NCBI GenBank assembly: GCA_030731685.1
Contig: JANQTO010000445.1
Span: forward strand, 1-10,634
Source: Nonlabens sp.
Lineage (GTDB): Bacteria > Bacteroidota > Bacteroidia > Flavobacteriales > Flavobacteriaceae
Direction: 5' to 3'
DNA length: 10,634 bases
Notes under the pieces: generated by a model
Told to the model about the DNA's origin: nothing
The model's input: the letters and a program-made list of their open reading frames with translations, nothing else
Databases searched by the model: none
Shown: positions 1 to 6,318 of the stretch, piece after piece
Layout of the letters: each line of letters begins with the position of its first letter
Position numbering within the stretch: position 1 is the stretch's first letter
Program-made: the position numbers and the translations under genes

Positions 1-697
1 CTTTATCTGCAGCTCGTTCTATAAGAGAATCTAGTGCTGGAATGAGCGACTCGTTACCTTCTAGGGAGAAGCGTTTCTGACCAACATATTTGGTATGTAA
101 AAACGATTCAAAAGAAACGGCCTCATTTAATTTTTTAAGAATCTGCTTTTTCTCATCTCCAGAGAAACTCGCGTGATTGTTGTTTTTATGCAACCAATTT
201 TGAATCCACTTGCGCTCTTCAGGGTTGCGTATATACATATATTCCACACCTATACTTTCACAGTAAACTGCTTTAAGGTGAGCGATAATATCTTTTAGAG
301 TAGCTTTACCAATCCCTACAAGCTCACCAGAGTCAAAAACAGTGTTTAGGTCTGCATCACTAAGCCCAAAATTCACTAAATCTAATGTAGGCGTGTACTG
401 ACGGCGCTCGCGTACAGGATTTGTTTTAGTAAACAAATGGCCACGCGTGCGGTATGCGTCTATAAGTTGTACGACTTTAAATTCTTTTTGAATGGTATCT
501 GGTACCGTAACCGATTTGTTTTCACCAGCGTCTACATAGTGAACAACGCCATCGCTGGCACTTTCCATTCCAAAATCAAACCCTTGGAAAAAGGCTCGCC
601 ATGATGGTTCCACCTTATCTGGGTTTACTAAATATTCATCGTAAAGTTGGGCGAAATAAGCAGTATGTGCTGCGTTTAGAAAAGAAAATTTATCCAT
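1..697 (-). CDS. sucA: 2-oxoglutarate dehydrogenase E1 component, N-terminal part (cut by window edge)
   Basis: About 232 N-terminal residues are present; the rest lies left of the window, the family being usually about 900 residues or more. E1 is the thiamine-diphosphate-dependent subunit that decarboxylates 2-oxoglutarate and passes the succinyl group to the E2 lipoyl domain in the TCA cycle. The start MDKFSFLNAAHTAYFAQLYD, followed by a stretch with DKVEPSWRAFFQGF, is the typical E1 N-terminal helix that precedes the catalytic core. Further on are a conserved YMYIRNPEERKWIQ stretch (seen in this family as a GVE-M-I--EE--WI pattern) and QKRFSLEGNESLIPALD, which leads into the thiamine-binding domain. 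The ATG at 697 is the only sensible start because the family N-terminus begins there. The thiamine and catalytic residues are outside the window, so integrity cannot be judged. It is divergent from the gene at 809. I expect the E2 gene (sucB/odhB) downstream, beyond the left edge. Confidence 0.95.
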   Translation of the reverse strand, partial: MDKFSFLNAAHTAYFAQLYDEYLVNPDKVEPSWRAFFQGFDFGMESASDGVVHYVDAGENKSVTVPDTIQKEFKVVQLIDAYRTRGHLFTKTNPVRERRQYTPTLDLVNFGLSDADLNTVFDSGELVGIGKATLKDIIAHLKAVYCESIGVEYMYIRNPEERKWIQNWLHKNNNHASFSGDEKKQILKKLNEAVSFESFLHTKYVGQKRFSLEGNESLIPALDSLIERAADK

Positions 698-731
698 AAG
701 TCTAAGGAATGCTCCTTCATCAAATTTAACG

Positions 732-739
732 CAAAAATA
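732..739 (-). promoter_or_regulatory. Candidate -7 box of the sucA promoter
   Basis: Read on the minus strand, positions 739-732 are TATTTTTG, a full match to the Bacteroidota -7 consensus TAnnTTTG. The box lies about 35 nt before the sucA ATG, giving a short leader of roughly 25-30 nt. I see no convincing TTG -33 element at 17-23 nt upstream, so this rests on one box only. Confidence 0.4.
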
Positions 740-808
740 ACGAAAACCGCGCTGACAGCATCAGATTTAGTATATTTATAACATCATAAATTGTTAAATG
801 CCCACGCT

Positions 809-1351
809 ATGAAAAACAACTCTTGGATACTTTTTATCATATTCATAATTATGATTGCGCCTTTTTACGAATCCTATGGACAGACATCTCAACAGCAGGA
901 TTCCTTTTGGGATAATGTACGATATGGCGGTAATCTAGGGTTGAACTTTGGGAACCGTTTTACAAATATCGTTGTGGCGCCACAAGCTATTTATCAAGTC
1001 TCACCGCAAGTAGGTCTAGGTGCTGGTTTAAATTTTAGCTATATCAAGCAAAATTTTAACGACGGCTTTAGTCCAGACTTCTCTTCTACTCTTTTAGGTG
1101 GTAGCCTTATAGCAATTGCAAATCCTATAGAAGAAATTCAGTTGAGTATGGATTTAGAATACCTAAACGTGAATAGAAATTTTGAAGACCCCATTTTTAG
1201 AGATGATAATTACTGGGTGCCTGCTTTATTTATAGGTGCTGGTTATAGACAACAAGGTTTTGTGATAGGCGCACGGTACGATGTTCTGTTTAATGAAGGT
1301 CGCAGCGTTTTTAACAATGGCATACAGCCCTTTGTTAGGGTGCTTTTTTAA
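809..1351 (+). CDS. Small secreted or outer-membrane beta-barrel-like protein (function unknown)
   Basis: This is a 180-residue protein. I chose the ATG at 809 over the in-frame TTG at 791 because the mature start MKNNSW followed by a hydrophobic run (about residues 5-18) makes a clean signal peptide, probably cleaved near SYG|QTS. The rest alternates short hydrophobic strands with Gly/Asn/Asp turns, for example RYGGNLGLNFGN, VGLGAGLNFSYI, FIGAGYRQQ and VIGARYDVLF. It ends in PFVRVLF; a terminal Phe on an amphipathic strand is the usual outer-membrane barrel signal. About eight strands would fit the length. I see no enzyme motif. I recall homologues beside sucA being labelled alpha-ketoglutarate decarboxylase in databases. 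Nothing in this sequence supports an enzymatic role, and such a label would come from the neighbour. A weak -7-like box (TATATTTA, 771-778) lies upstream. Confidence 0.8.
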   Translation: MKNNSWILFIIFIIMIAPFYESYGQTSQQQDSFWDNVRYGGNLGLNFGNRFTNIVVAPQAIYQVSPQVGLGAGLNFSYIKQNFNDGFSPDFSSTLLGGSLIAIANPIEEIQLSMDLEYLNVNRNFEDPIFRDDNYWVPALFIGAGYRQQGFVIGARYDVLFNEGRSVFNNGIQPFVRVLF

Positions 1352-1408
1352 GATAAAACGACAACCGACTTGCTGACGACAGACTATGAAGACTAGCGAT
1401 TTGCTGGT

Positions 1409-1723
1409 TTATTGCTGTGCAATAACCTTGCTGATTAAAGACTCAGGACCTTTTTTATAGACAATATAAACCTTAGTACCGTATGCTTTCTCCAATCATG
1501 CCTTCGGCAAATGCGGAAATAAGGACATTTTTATTTGCGCACGCTCCTTTTCTATTTTATAAAAACCTGAGCCTTTATGGCTGGGGAAAGAGTTGTGGGT
1601 TTGTTATTGTCCGGTTGTGAAATCGCTAAATGTTTTTCTTCCTATCTCAGCATGATAAACATTGTGGGAATTGGGTTGAAGTAATGGACCTAACGAATAC
1701 CTAAAGCACCAGTTTTCCACCAT
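1409..1723 (-). pseudogene. Broken reading frame of about 105 codons with two in-frame stops
   Basis: No intact gene covers 1352-1722. On the minus strand one phase reads from an ATG at 1723 through 39 codons (MVENWCFRYSL... ending FSDFTTGQ) to TAA at 1606-1604. It continues for 35 codons (QTHNSFPSHKGSGFYKIEK... ending LFPHLPKA) to TGA at 1498-1496, then for 28 more (LEKAYGTKVYIVYKKG... ending KVIAQQ) to TAA at 1411-1409. The composition looks protein-like and one phase holds for 105 codons, which suggests a decayed gene. The ATG overlaps the TGA of the upstream 101-aa gene (TGATG), as in a coupled operon. I do not recognise the protein. Alternatives are a conserved non-coding repeat that happens to be open, or a chance frame. 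The plus strand also holds a 40-codon open stretch at 1499-1621, so an open frame is not unique here. Confidence 0.35.
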
Positions 1724-2028
1724 CACTGCCGCAACCTAAACTGCACTTTTACCCATTCCCTGTAAATAAAACCAAGGATAATACCGTGCTCTAAGTGACG
1801 GTCTTGCACATCTGCCAGGTAATAGAGTTGTTGTAATTTAGGGTTGCTATCGTTTATAGCCTCGTTTAAAAAGTCGATGAGTTCTTTTAAAAAACTATCT
1901 GGGTCGGGTGCTTCAATTGCCGCAAATCCAGAGCGCTCTAAATCTTTATTTACTTGGTTTTTGTATACGACAAAAAACTGTTGCTTTTCGGCTAATTTTT
2001 CTTGTATTTGAGGTAGCATATCGCTCAT
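1723..2028 (-). CDS. Conserved-looking small helical protein of unknown function
   Basis: This 101-residue protein starts MSDMLPQIQEKLAEKQQFF and ends VKVQFRLRQ. I do not recognise a family. It is predicted mostly helical and soluble: there is no signal peptide, no membrane segment, no cysteine and no metal-binding pattern. An acidic linker (EAPDPDSF, about residues 39-46) is followed by two probable helices: one around FLKELIDFLNEAI and one leading to QQLYYLADVQDRHLEHGI and a hydrophobic GIILGFIYREWV. Its ATG overlaps the TAA of the upstream prenyl diphosphate synthase by one base (TAATG, 2030-2026). The two are therefore almost certainly co-transcribed and probably translationally coupled. 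A tie to isoprenoid metabolism is only inferred from this. Its own TGA overlaps the ATG of the broken frame downstream. Confidence 0.7.
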   Translation of the reverse strand: MSDMLPQIQEKLAEKQQFFVVYKNQVNKDLERSGFAAIEAPDPDSFLKELIDFLNEAINDSNPKLQQLYYLADVQDRHLEHGIILGFIYREWVKVQFRLRQ

Positions 2029-3011
2029 TAACTTGCGCGGTTCATGAGTTTGAGGGAAAAGTCTTTGAGTTGCTGTTTTGCAGTTTCATCAATGGCAAGC
2101 TCCTTAATGTTATTAAGTGCAAGTTGGGTGTAATAATCTATCGCATCCAGCGTTTTTGCAGCGCCACCACTTTCTTTAAAAAGTTCCTTGACAGCGTTTT
2201 TCTTTTCTGTTATCTGCGCTTCATCCATAGTGGTATAGTCCATAGCAAACCAATTTAAAAGCGCGTCGTTGTAGCTCTCGTTTTCTATACTCTTAAGGTA
2301 TAGATAGGTTTTTTTATTCTCACGTATATCGCCACCTACTTCCTTACCAAAGGTTGCTGGGTCACCATAAGCGTCAAGATAATCATCCATAAGCTGGAAT
2401 GCGAGTCCTAAATTCAGTCCGTAATTATAAATACGCTCCTGTTCTTCTTGCGACGCGCCTGCGATTATTGCGCCCATTTGTAATGCGCAACCTACGAGCA
2501 CACTAGTCTTATAAGAAATCATGTGCAGGTATTCGTCTACGGTAACATCGCTTCTAGTTTCAAAATCAACATCATACTGCTGGCCTTCACAAACTTGAAG
2601 CGCAGTGCGGGAAAATAAACTCATGAGCGGTTTAAAAGTAGCAACGTCATAAGATTCCAGTAATTTATAGCTCATAATGAGCATAGCGTCACCACTTAAA
2701 ATACCGGTATTCTCATTCCATTTTACGTGAACTGTTTCTTTACCTCGTCGTAGATGTGCGGCATCCATAATATCGTCGTGTAACAAGGTGAAATTGTGAA
2801 AAACCTCTACTGCTAGTGCTGCGTCCAAGGTTTTAGAAACTGGTGCTCCATAGATTTGTCCAGCAAGCAGTGTCAATAACGGTCGCAAGCGCTTACCTCC
2901 TAAATCAAGAATATAATGTACTGGATTGTACAGTCCAGCTGGTTCCTTTTCTACAACACGCGCTTTAAGATGTTCTAAAAATACCGCTCTTAGTTCATTG
3001 AGATTTTCCAT
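2028..3011 (-). CDS. Short-chain polyprenyl (geranylgeranyl/farnesyl-type) diphosphate synthase
   Basis: This 327-residue protein condenses isopentenyl diphosphate with an allylic diphosphate to make C15-C20 prenyl diphosphates for quinones and carotenoids. All family motifs are present: GGKRLRP (38-44) for IPP binding, the first aspartate-rich motif DDIMD (79-83) followed by LRRG, FQLMDD-Y-LD giving the second aspartate-rich motif DDYLD (209-213), and the GKEVGGDIRENKKT lysine-containing loop after it. The first motif is DDxxD without the two-residue insertion of typical bacterial FPP synthases, and the residue five before it is Phe74. By family rules a bulky residue there favours a short product such as GGPP, but this is inference. 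I start at the ATG at 3011 (MENLNELRAV). The in-frame ATG 48 nt upstream would add MYISYNSHVFCDYFYN, which has no counterpart in the family. It heads a pair with the 101-aa gene and is divergent from the TetR gene. Confidence 0.93.
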   Translation of the reverse strand: MENLNELRAVFLEHLKARVVEKEPAGLYNPVHYILDLGGKRLRPLLTLLAGQIYGAPVSKTLDAALAVEVFHNFTLLHDDIMDAAHLRRGKETVHVKWNENTGILSGDAMLIMSYKLLESYDVATFKPLMSLFSRTALQVCEGQQYDVDFETRSDVTVDEYLHMISYKTSVLVGCALQMGAIIAGASQEEQERIYNYGLNLGLAFQLMDDYLDAYGDPATFGKEVGGDIRENKKTYLYLKSIENESYNDALLNWFAMDYTTMDEAQITEKKNAVKELFKESGGAAKTLDAIDYYTQLALNNIKELAIDETAKQQLKDFSLKLMNRAS

Positions 3012-3085
3012 GTTGTAAAAATAATCACAGAAAACGTGACTGTTGTAGGAAATATACACCTTATGTTAAATAATTGTAAAAACTT

Positions 3086-3115
3086 AGGAAACGTTTGTTG
3101 TTTCTAAAGTTTCCT
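3086..3115. promoter_or_regulatory. Inverted repeat over the efflux promoter, candidate TetR operator
   Basis: AGGAAAC (3086-3092) and its exact reverse complement GTTTCCT (3109-3115) are separated by 16 nt. A nested GAAAC (3088-3092) and GTTTC (3100-3104) pair sits inside. The repeat covers the -33 element and most of the spacer of the promoter at 3098-3127. A bound dimer there would block RNA polymerase. The adjacent tetR-type gene makes autoregulation of the efflux operon the natural reading. The site is also about 75-105 nt upstream of the divergent prenyl synthase start, so it might touch that gene. The spacing is wider than many TetR sites, hence moderate confidence. Confidence 0.5.
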
Positions 3116-3127
3116 TTCTTAAATTTG
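3098..3127 (+). promoter_or_regulatory. Promoter of the tetR-tolC-hlyD-RND operon (Bacteroidota type)
   Basis: TTG at 3098-3100, a 19-nt spacer, then TAAATTTG at 3120-3127 is a full match to the Bacteroidota housekeeping promoter (TTTG/TTG at -33, TAnnTTTG at -7). Transcription should start near 3132-3135, leaving a leader of only about 12 nt before the ATG at 3146. There is no clear Shine-Dalgarno sequence, which is usual for this phylum. Confidence 0.75.
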
Positions 3128-3145
3128 CACCGCATAAAATGCTAC

Positions 3146-3760
3146 ATGACTGATATTAAGCAACATATTTTAAAAGAATCGACCGAAATGTTTTTAAACC
3201 ATGGGTTCAAAAGCGTGACCATGGACGAGATTGCAAGCGCATTGGGCATGAGCAAAAAAACACTTTACAGCCATTACAGCACCAAAGAAGCACTTGTAGA
3301 AGACTCATTTTTGGGAGTATATCGCATGGTATGTAATGGTATAGACCATATAATCGACACATCGTTCAACCCCATAGAAGAGTTGTACGATATTAAAAAA
3401 TGGGTGATGGAGAGCTTAAAAGGTGACAAGACCTCTCCCATCTTTCAATTACAAAAATATTATCCCGCGAGTTACGGCAAAATCAATAAAATGATGTTTG
3501 GCTTTATGCAAAACTGCATTACCAAAAACATAACCCAAGGCGTAGCTATGGGGCTATATCGCGATACGTTAAACATCGACTTTGTATCTCGCATTTACTT
3601 TGTAGGCATTCAAGGCATCAAAGATTTGAACCTATTTCCCACAGCCCTGTTTCCCGTACATGCACTTTACGACCAGTATTTAGAATATCACCTGCGCGGT
3701 ATCGTTACGCCAGCTGGCCGTACCATTTTAAATAAATTAATTAACTCCAACCACGATTAG
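3146..3760 (+). CDS. TetR/AcrR-family transcriptional regulator
   Basis: This 204-residue protein has the standard TetR length. The N-terminal DNA-binding domain reads MTDIKQHILKESTEMFLNHG, then FKSVTMDEIASALGMSKKTLY-S-HYSTKEALVEDS. Residues about 27-46 are the helix-turn-helix, ending in the family signature KKTLYSHYSTKEAL. The rest (about 55-204) is a helical ligand-binding and dimerisation domain with no recognisable sequence signature, so the inducer cannot be named. The ATG at 3146 is preferred to upstream in-frame codons (from 3095), because those lie inside the promoter and the family N-terminus begins here. Its TAG is followed immediately by the ATG of the TolC-like gene (0 nt gap), so regulator and pump are one transcription unit. 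It most likely represses its own operon through the inverted repeat at 3086-3115. Confidence 0.93.
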   Translation: MTDIKQHILKESTEMFLNHGFKSVTMDEIASALGMSKKTLYSHYSTKEALVEDSFLGVYRMVCNGIDHIIDTSFNPIEELYDIKKWVMESLKGDKTSPIFQLQKYYPASYGKINKMMFGFMQNCITKNITQGVAMGLYRDTLNIDFVSRIYFVGIQGIKDLNLFPTALFPVHALYDQYLEYHLRGIVTPAGRTILNKLINSNHD

Positions 3761-5134
3761 ATGAATAAGAATGTAAGAATACTCATGGCTGTTATGGTGT
3801 TCGCTTTCGCGAAAGCGTACTCACAACAAACAGAGCCCAAAACGTATAGTTTCTCGCTAGAAGAAGCTATTGTGCATGGTTTAGAAAACAATTACCAAAC
3901 CATTAACGCAAAAACCGAAATCGCCAAAGCCCTAAAGCAAAAGTGGATTACCACCGCAACTGGTTTACCGCAAATCAACGGTACGGTAGACTATCAGTAC
4001 CAGATTATACAACCAGTAACTCCTTTACCTGGAGAAATTGCAGGCGGCGAACCTGGGACATTTGTGCCGGTAACATTTTCACCGAAACAGAGTGCTAATT
4101 TAAGCGCGACACTTAGCCAACTCATTTTTGACGGGTCCTATATAGTAGCTTTAGAGGCTTCTAAAACCTTTATAGACTTTTCTAAAAATGCCGAGAACAA
4201 AACTAAGTTAGAAGTGCGCAAAGGTATTATAAATGCTTACGGCGCGGTTTTGTTGACACAGGAAAATATCGCCATTATCACTAGCAACCGCGATGTACTA
4301 AAAACAAACCTCAACGAAACTGTCAAAATTTATGAGAACGGCCTAACCGAAGAGGAAAACGTAGAGCAGTTAAGAATTACCCTTGCACAGTTAGAAAATC
4401 AACTTAATAATGCACAGCGACAGGAATCTATCGCCATGGATATGTTAAAACTAGCGCTGGGAATAGATTTAAAGGATAGTTTGACATTAACAGAGAATCT
4501 GGATAGCATCGCTTTATTGAACATGACGCCAGCCATAGTAAATGAATCGCTAGACCTAGATAAAAATGCCGACTACCAGATTGCCTTTAACTTTACAGAG
4601 CAACGCAGGTTAGAGTATAAACTGGAACGTGCTAAGTACCTGCCTACCCTATCTGGATTTGTGAATTTGGGAACACAATCGTTTGGCGATGACTTTACGT
4701 TTTTCAATAATAACAACCGCTGGTTTGCACAATCCATTACAGGTTTGAGCTTGAACGTACCTATTTTTAGCTCCTTTGGCCGTAAAGCAAGTGTCGCCAA
4801 AGCAAAACTTGCATGGGACCAAGCAAACGTAGATTTTACGAGAACCCAAGAAGAAATACGCCTCAACTATGAAATGGCGCAAGCAAACTATAAGAATGCT
4901 GTAGATAACTATATGACGAGTAAGGAAAATTTGAGACTTGCAGAGCGTATAGAAAATAAGAACAACATCAAGTTTAAGGAAGGACTTTCTACAAGTTTTG
5001 ACCTGCGACAGGCACAAACACAATTGTACAGTACGCAATCGCAGTACCTGCAAAGTCTGTACAGTCTTATCACTGAAAAGGCAACACTGGAAACAATTTT
5101 GAACACACCACAATTTACCAATACACAAAACTAA
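3761..5134 (+). CDS. TolC-family outer-membrane efflux channel
   Basis: This 457-residue protein is the outer-membrane exit duct of a tripartite exporter. Residues 1-21 (MNKNVRILMAVMVFAFAKAY, then S|QQ) form a signal peptide. The mature protein shows the two-fold repeated outer-membrane-efflux architecture. The first half begins FSLEEAIVHGLENNYQT, typical of the family N-terminus, with a strand region around GTVDYQYQ and LSATLSQLIFDGS and long helices from about 130 to 235. The second half repeats this with YLPTLSGFVNLGTQSFGDDF, LSLNVPIFSSFGR and helices rich in Q, A, N and E (about 345-450). The length is normal and there is no frameshift. It starts directly after the regulator stop codon. 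A 16-bp palindrome (3802-3817) lies inside the signal-peptide codons. Gene order places it before the adaptor and pump, the common Bacteroidota arrangement. Confidence 0.93.
   Translation: MNKNVRILMAVMVFAFAKAYSQQTEPKTYSFSLEEAIVHGLENNYQTINAKTEIAKALKQKWITTATGLPQINGTVDYQYQIIQPVTPLPGEIAGGEPGTFVPVTFSPKQSANLSATLSQLIFDGSYIVALEASKTFIDFSKNAENKTKLEVRKGIINAYGAVLLTQENIAIITSNRDVLKTNLNETVKIYENGLTEEENVEQLRITLAQLENQLNNAQRQESIAMDMLKLALGIDLKDSLTLTENLDSIALLNMTPAIVNESLDLDKNADYQIAFNFTEQRRLEYKLERAKYLPTLSGFVNLGTQSFGDDFTFFNNNNRWFAQSITGLSLNVPIFSSFGRKASVAKAKLAWDQANVDFTRTQEEIRLNYEMAQANYKNAVDNYMTSKENLRLAERIENKNNIKFKEGLSTSFDLRQAQTQLYSTQSQYLQSLYSLITEKATLETILNTPQFTNTQN
3802..3817. repeat. 16-bp palindrome CGCTTTCGCGAAAGCG, copy 1 (within a coding region)
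   Basis: This perfect palindrome lies in the signal-peptide codons of the TolC-like gene, where it encodes part of VFAFAKAY. An identical copy is at 10142-10157 in non-coding DNA. A 16-bp perfect palindrome twice in 10.6 kb is far beyond chance. Signal peptides tolerate such an insertion because only hydrophobicity matters. I recall this motif as a highly repeated palindrome in some marine Flavobacteriaceae, not checked here. Confidence 0.85.
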
Positions 5135-5157
5135 CCACACTAAATAGCATAATTATC

Positions 5158-6315
5158 ATGAAAAAAATACTCCTTTTACTTACCGCAGTTCTCATCGTTT
5201 CTTGCGGTGGAGAACGCAGTACCGAAGATATCATAGACGGCGGCGACCTTAAAGAAATTAAAGCAAAGCGCGGTGAGCTCCTAAAGCAAAAAACAGCACT
5301 AGACGAGCAAATTGCTGCACTCGAACTGTACATCAACGAGAAATCTGGTGACAAAAACAATGCACTTGTCTCTACCCTTACGATTAAGGACACGCTTTTT
5401 AACCACTATCTAGAATTGCAAGGTAGTGTGGAGACCAAGCAAAACGTAGTAGTGTATCCAGAAATGGCGGGTGTCCTTACAAACGTTTATGTAAAAGAAG
5501 GACAACGCGTTTCTAAAGGACAGCGTCTTGCAAGTATAGACGATGGCGGCCTTTCTTTACAAATACAGCAAATGGAAGTACAGGCACAACTTGCCAAAAC
5601 AACATTTGAACGTCAAAAGAATTTGTGGAATCAAAAAATAGGTTCTGAAATTCAATACTTGCAGGCTAAGGCTGGCTATGAAGCACAGCAAAAAGCCATT
5701 AACTCCATGAGAAAACAACTTGGAAAATCTACTGTAAATGCACCGTTTTCTGGAATTATAGATGCCGTAATTACAGAACAAGGTAGTGTGGTAAGCCCTG
5801 GAGCAACACAGTTGTTTAGAGTGGTTAACCTAGGTGATATGTACATTAATGTGGAAGTTCCAGAAAACTACATAACGAGCATTAAACAAGGTACAGATGT
5901 GCAGGTGGACTTACCTGTCCTCAATGAAACCTTAACTAGTAAAGTACGCGTCGCAAGCAGTACGATTAACGCAGCTAATAGGTCGTTTAGCATTGAAGTT
6001 CCCGTACCTAATAAAGAAGGAAACGTAAAGCCTAACCTGACCGCAAAATTGCGCATTAATGACTACACAAACCCGAACGCTATTCTTATACCACTCAGCG
6101 TTATATCTGAAAATCAGGAAGGACAGCAATATGTAATGGTTGCAACACCAGCTGTGGACGGAAAAGGATTTGTAGCAAAAAAACAAATCGTTACAACGGG
6201 TGTGGCGCAAGGCGACTCTGTTGAAATTTTAACTGGCCTTAAAGCTGGTGTTCAGGTTATCAATGCTGGTGCACGCTCCGTAAGAGAAGACCAATCCATA
6301 GACATTAAAAAGTAA
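5158..6315 (+). CDS. RND efflux periplasmic adaptor (HlyD/AcrA family), lipoprotein
   Basis: This 385-residue membrane-fusion protein couples the RND pump to the TolC-like channel. The N-terminus MKKILLLLTAVLIVSC is a lipoprotein signal with lipobox IVSC; Cys16 should be lipidated. After a short polar linker, residues about 31-62 (LKEIKAKRGELLKQKTALDE onward) form a charged coiled coil located before the lipoyl domain, which is not usual in AcrA. Next come the first half of the barrel-sandwich (VYPEMAGVLTNVYVKEGQ), a helical hairpin (about 135-182, QIQQMEVQAQLAKTTFE onward), the second lipoyl half (STVNAPFSGIIDAVITEQGS), a beta-barrel domain (NLGDMYINVEVPE) and the C-terminal membrane-proximal domain ending at AGARSVREDQSIDIKK. 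It lies 23 nt after the TolC-like gene and 3 nt before the pump. The hairpin is short, comparable to other Bacteroidota adaptors. Confidence 0.93.
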   Translation: MKKILLLLTAVLIVSCGGERSTEDIIDGGDLKEIKAKRGELLKQKTALDEQIAALELYINEKSGDKNNALVSTLTIKDTLFNHYLELQGSVETKQNVVVYPEMAGVLTNVYVKEGQRVSKGQRLASIDDGGLSLQIQQMEVQAQLAKTTFERQKNLWNQKIGSEIQYLQAKAGYEAQQKAINSMRKQLGKSTVNAPFSGIIDAVITEQGSVVSPGATQLFRVVNLGDMYINVEVPENYITSIKQGTDVQVDLPVLNETLTSKVRVASSTINAANRSFSIEVPVPNKEGNVKPNLTAKLRINDYTNPNAILIPLSVISENQEGQQYVMVATPAVDGKGFVAKKQIVTTGVAQGDSVEILTGLKAGVQVINAGARSVREDQSIDIKK

Positions 6316-6318
6316 GAC

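Noticed and set aside
1409..1425. Perfect 7-bp hairpin (TTATTGC-TGT-GCAATAA) downstream of the barrel-like gene, as its terminator
   Set aside because: It has no T-run on either strand and coincides with the last codons and stop of the broken frame. I cannot call it a terminator.
1499..1621. 40-codon plus-strand ORF (starts MPSANAEIRTFLF)
   Set aside because: It is antisense to the longer broken frame, has no promoter or ribosome site, and is rich in Phe and Leu as expected of a shadow. Kept only as a caution that the region is open on both strands.
1908..2258. 116-codon plus-strand frame opposite the prenyl synthase and the 101-aa gene
   Set aside because: It is antisense to two genes with motif or operon support; the Phe/Cys/Leu-rich translation has no signal or domain.
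3012..3060. Upstream in-frame ATG giving a 16-residue longer prenyl synthase
   Set aside because: The extra residues (MYISYNSHVFCDYFYN) do not resemble the family N-terminus; the ATG at 3011 gives the normal length.
4573..5393. Several minus-strand open frames of 70-163 codons opposite the TolC-like and adaptor genes
   Set aside because: They overlap strong, full-length plus-strand genes with clear motifs. Their composition (runs of Cys, Leu, Phe and Ser) is that of antisense shadows.
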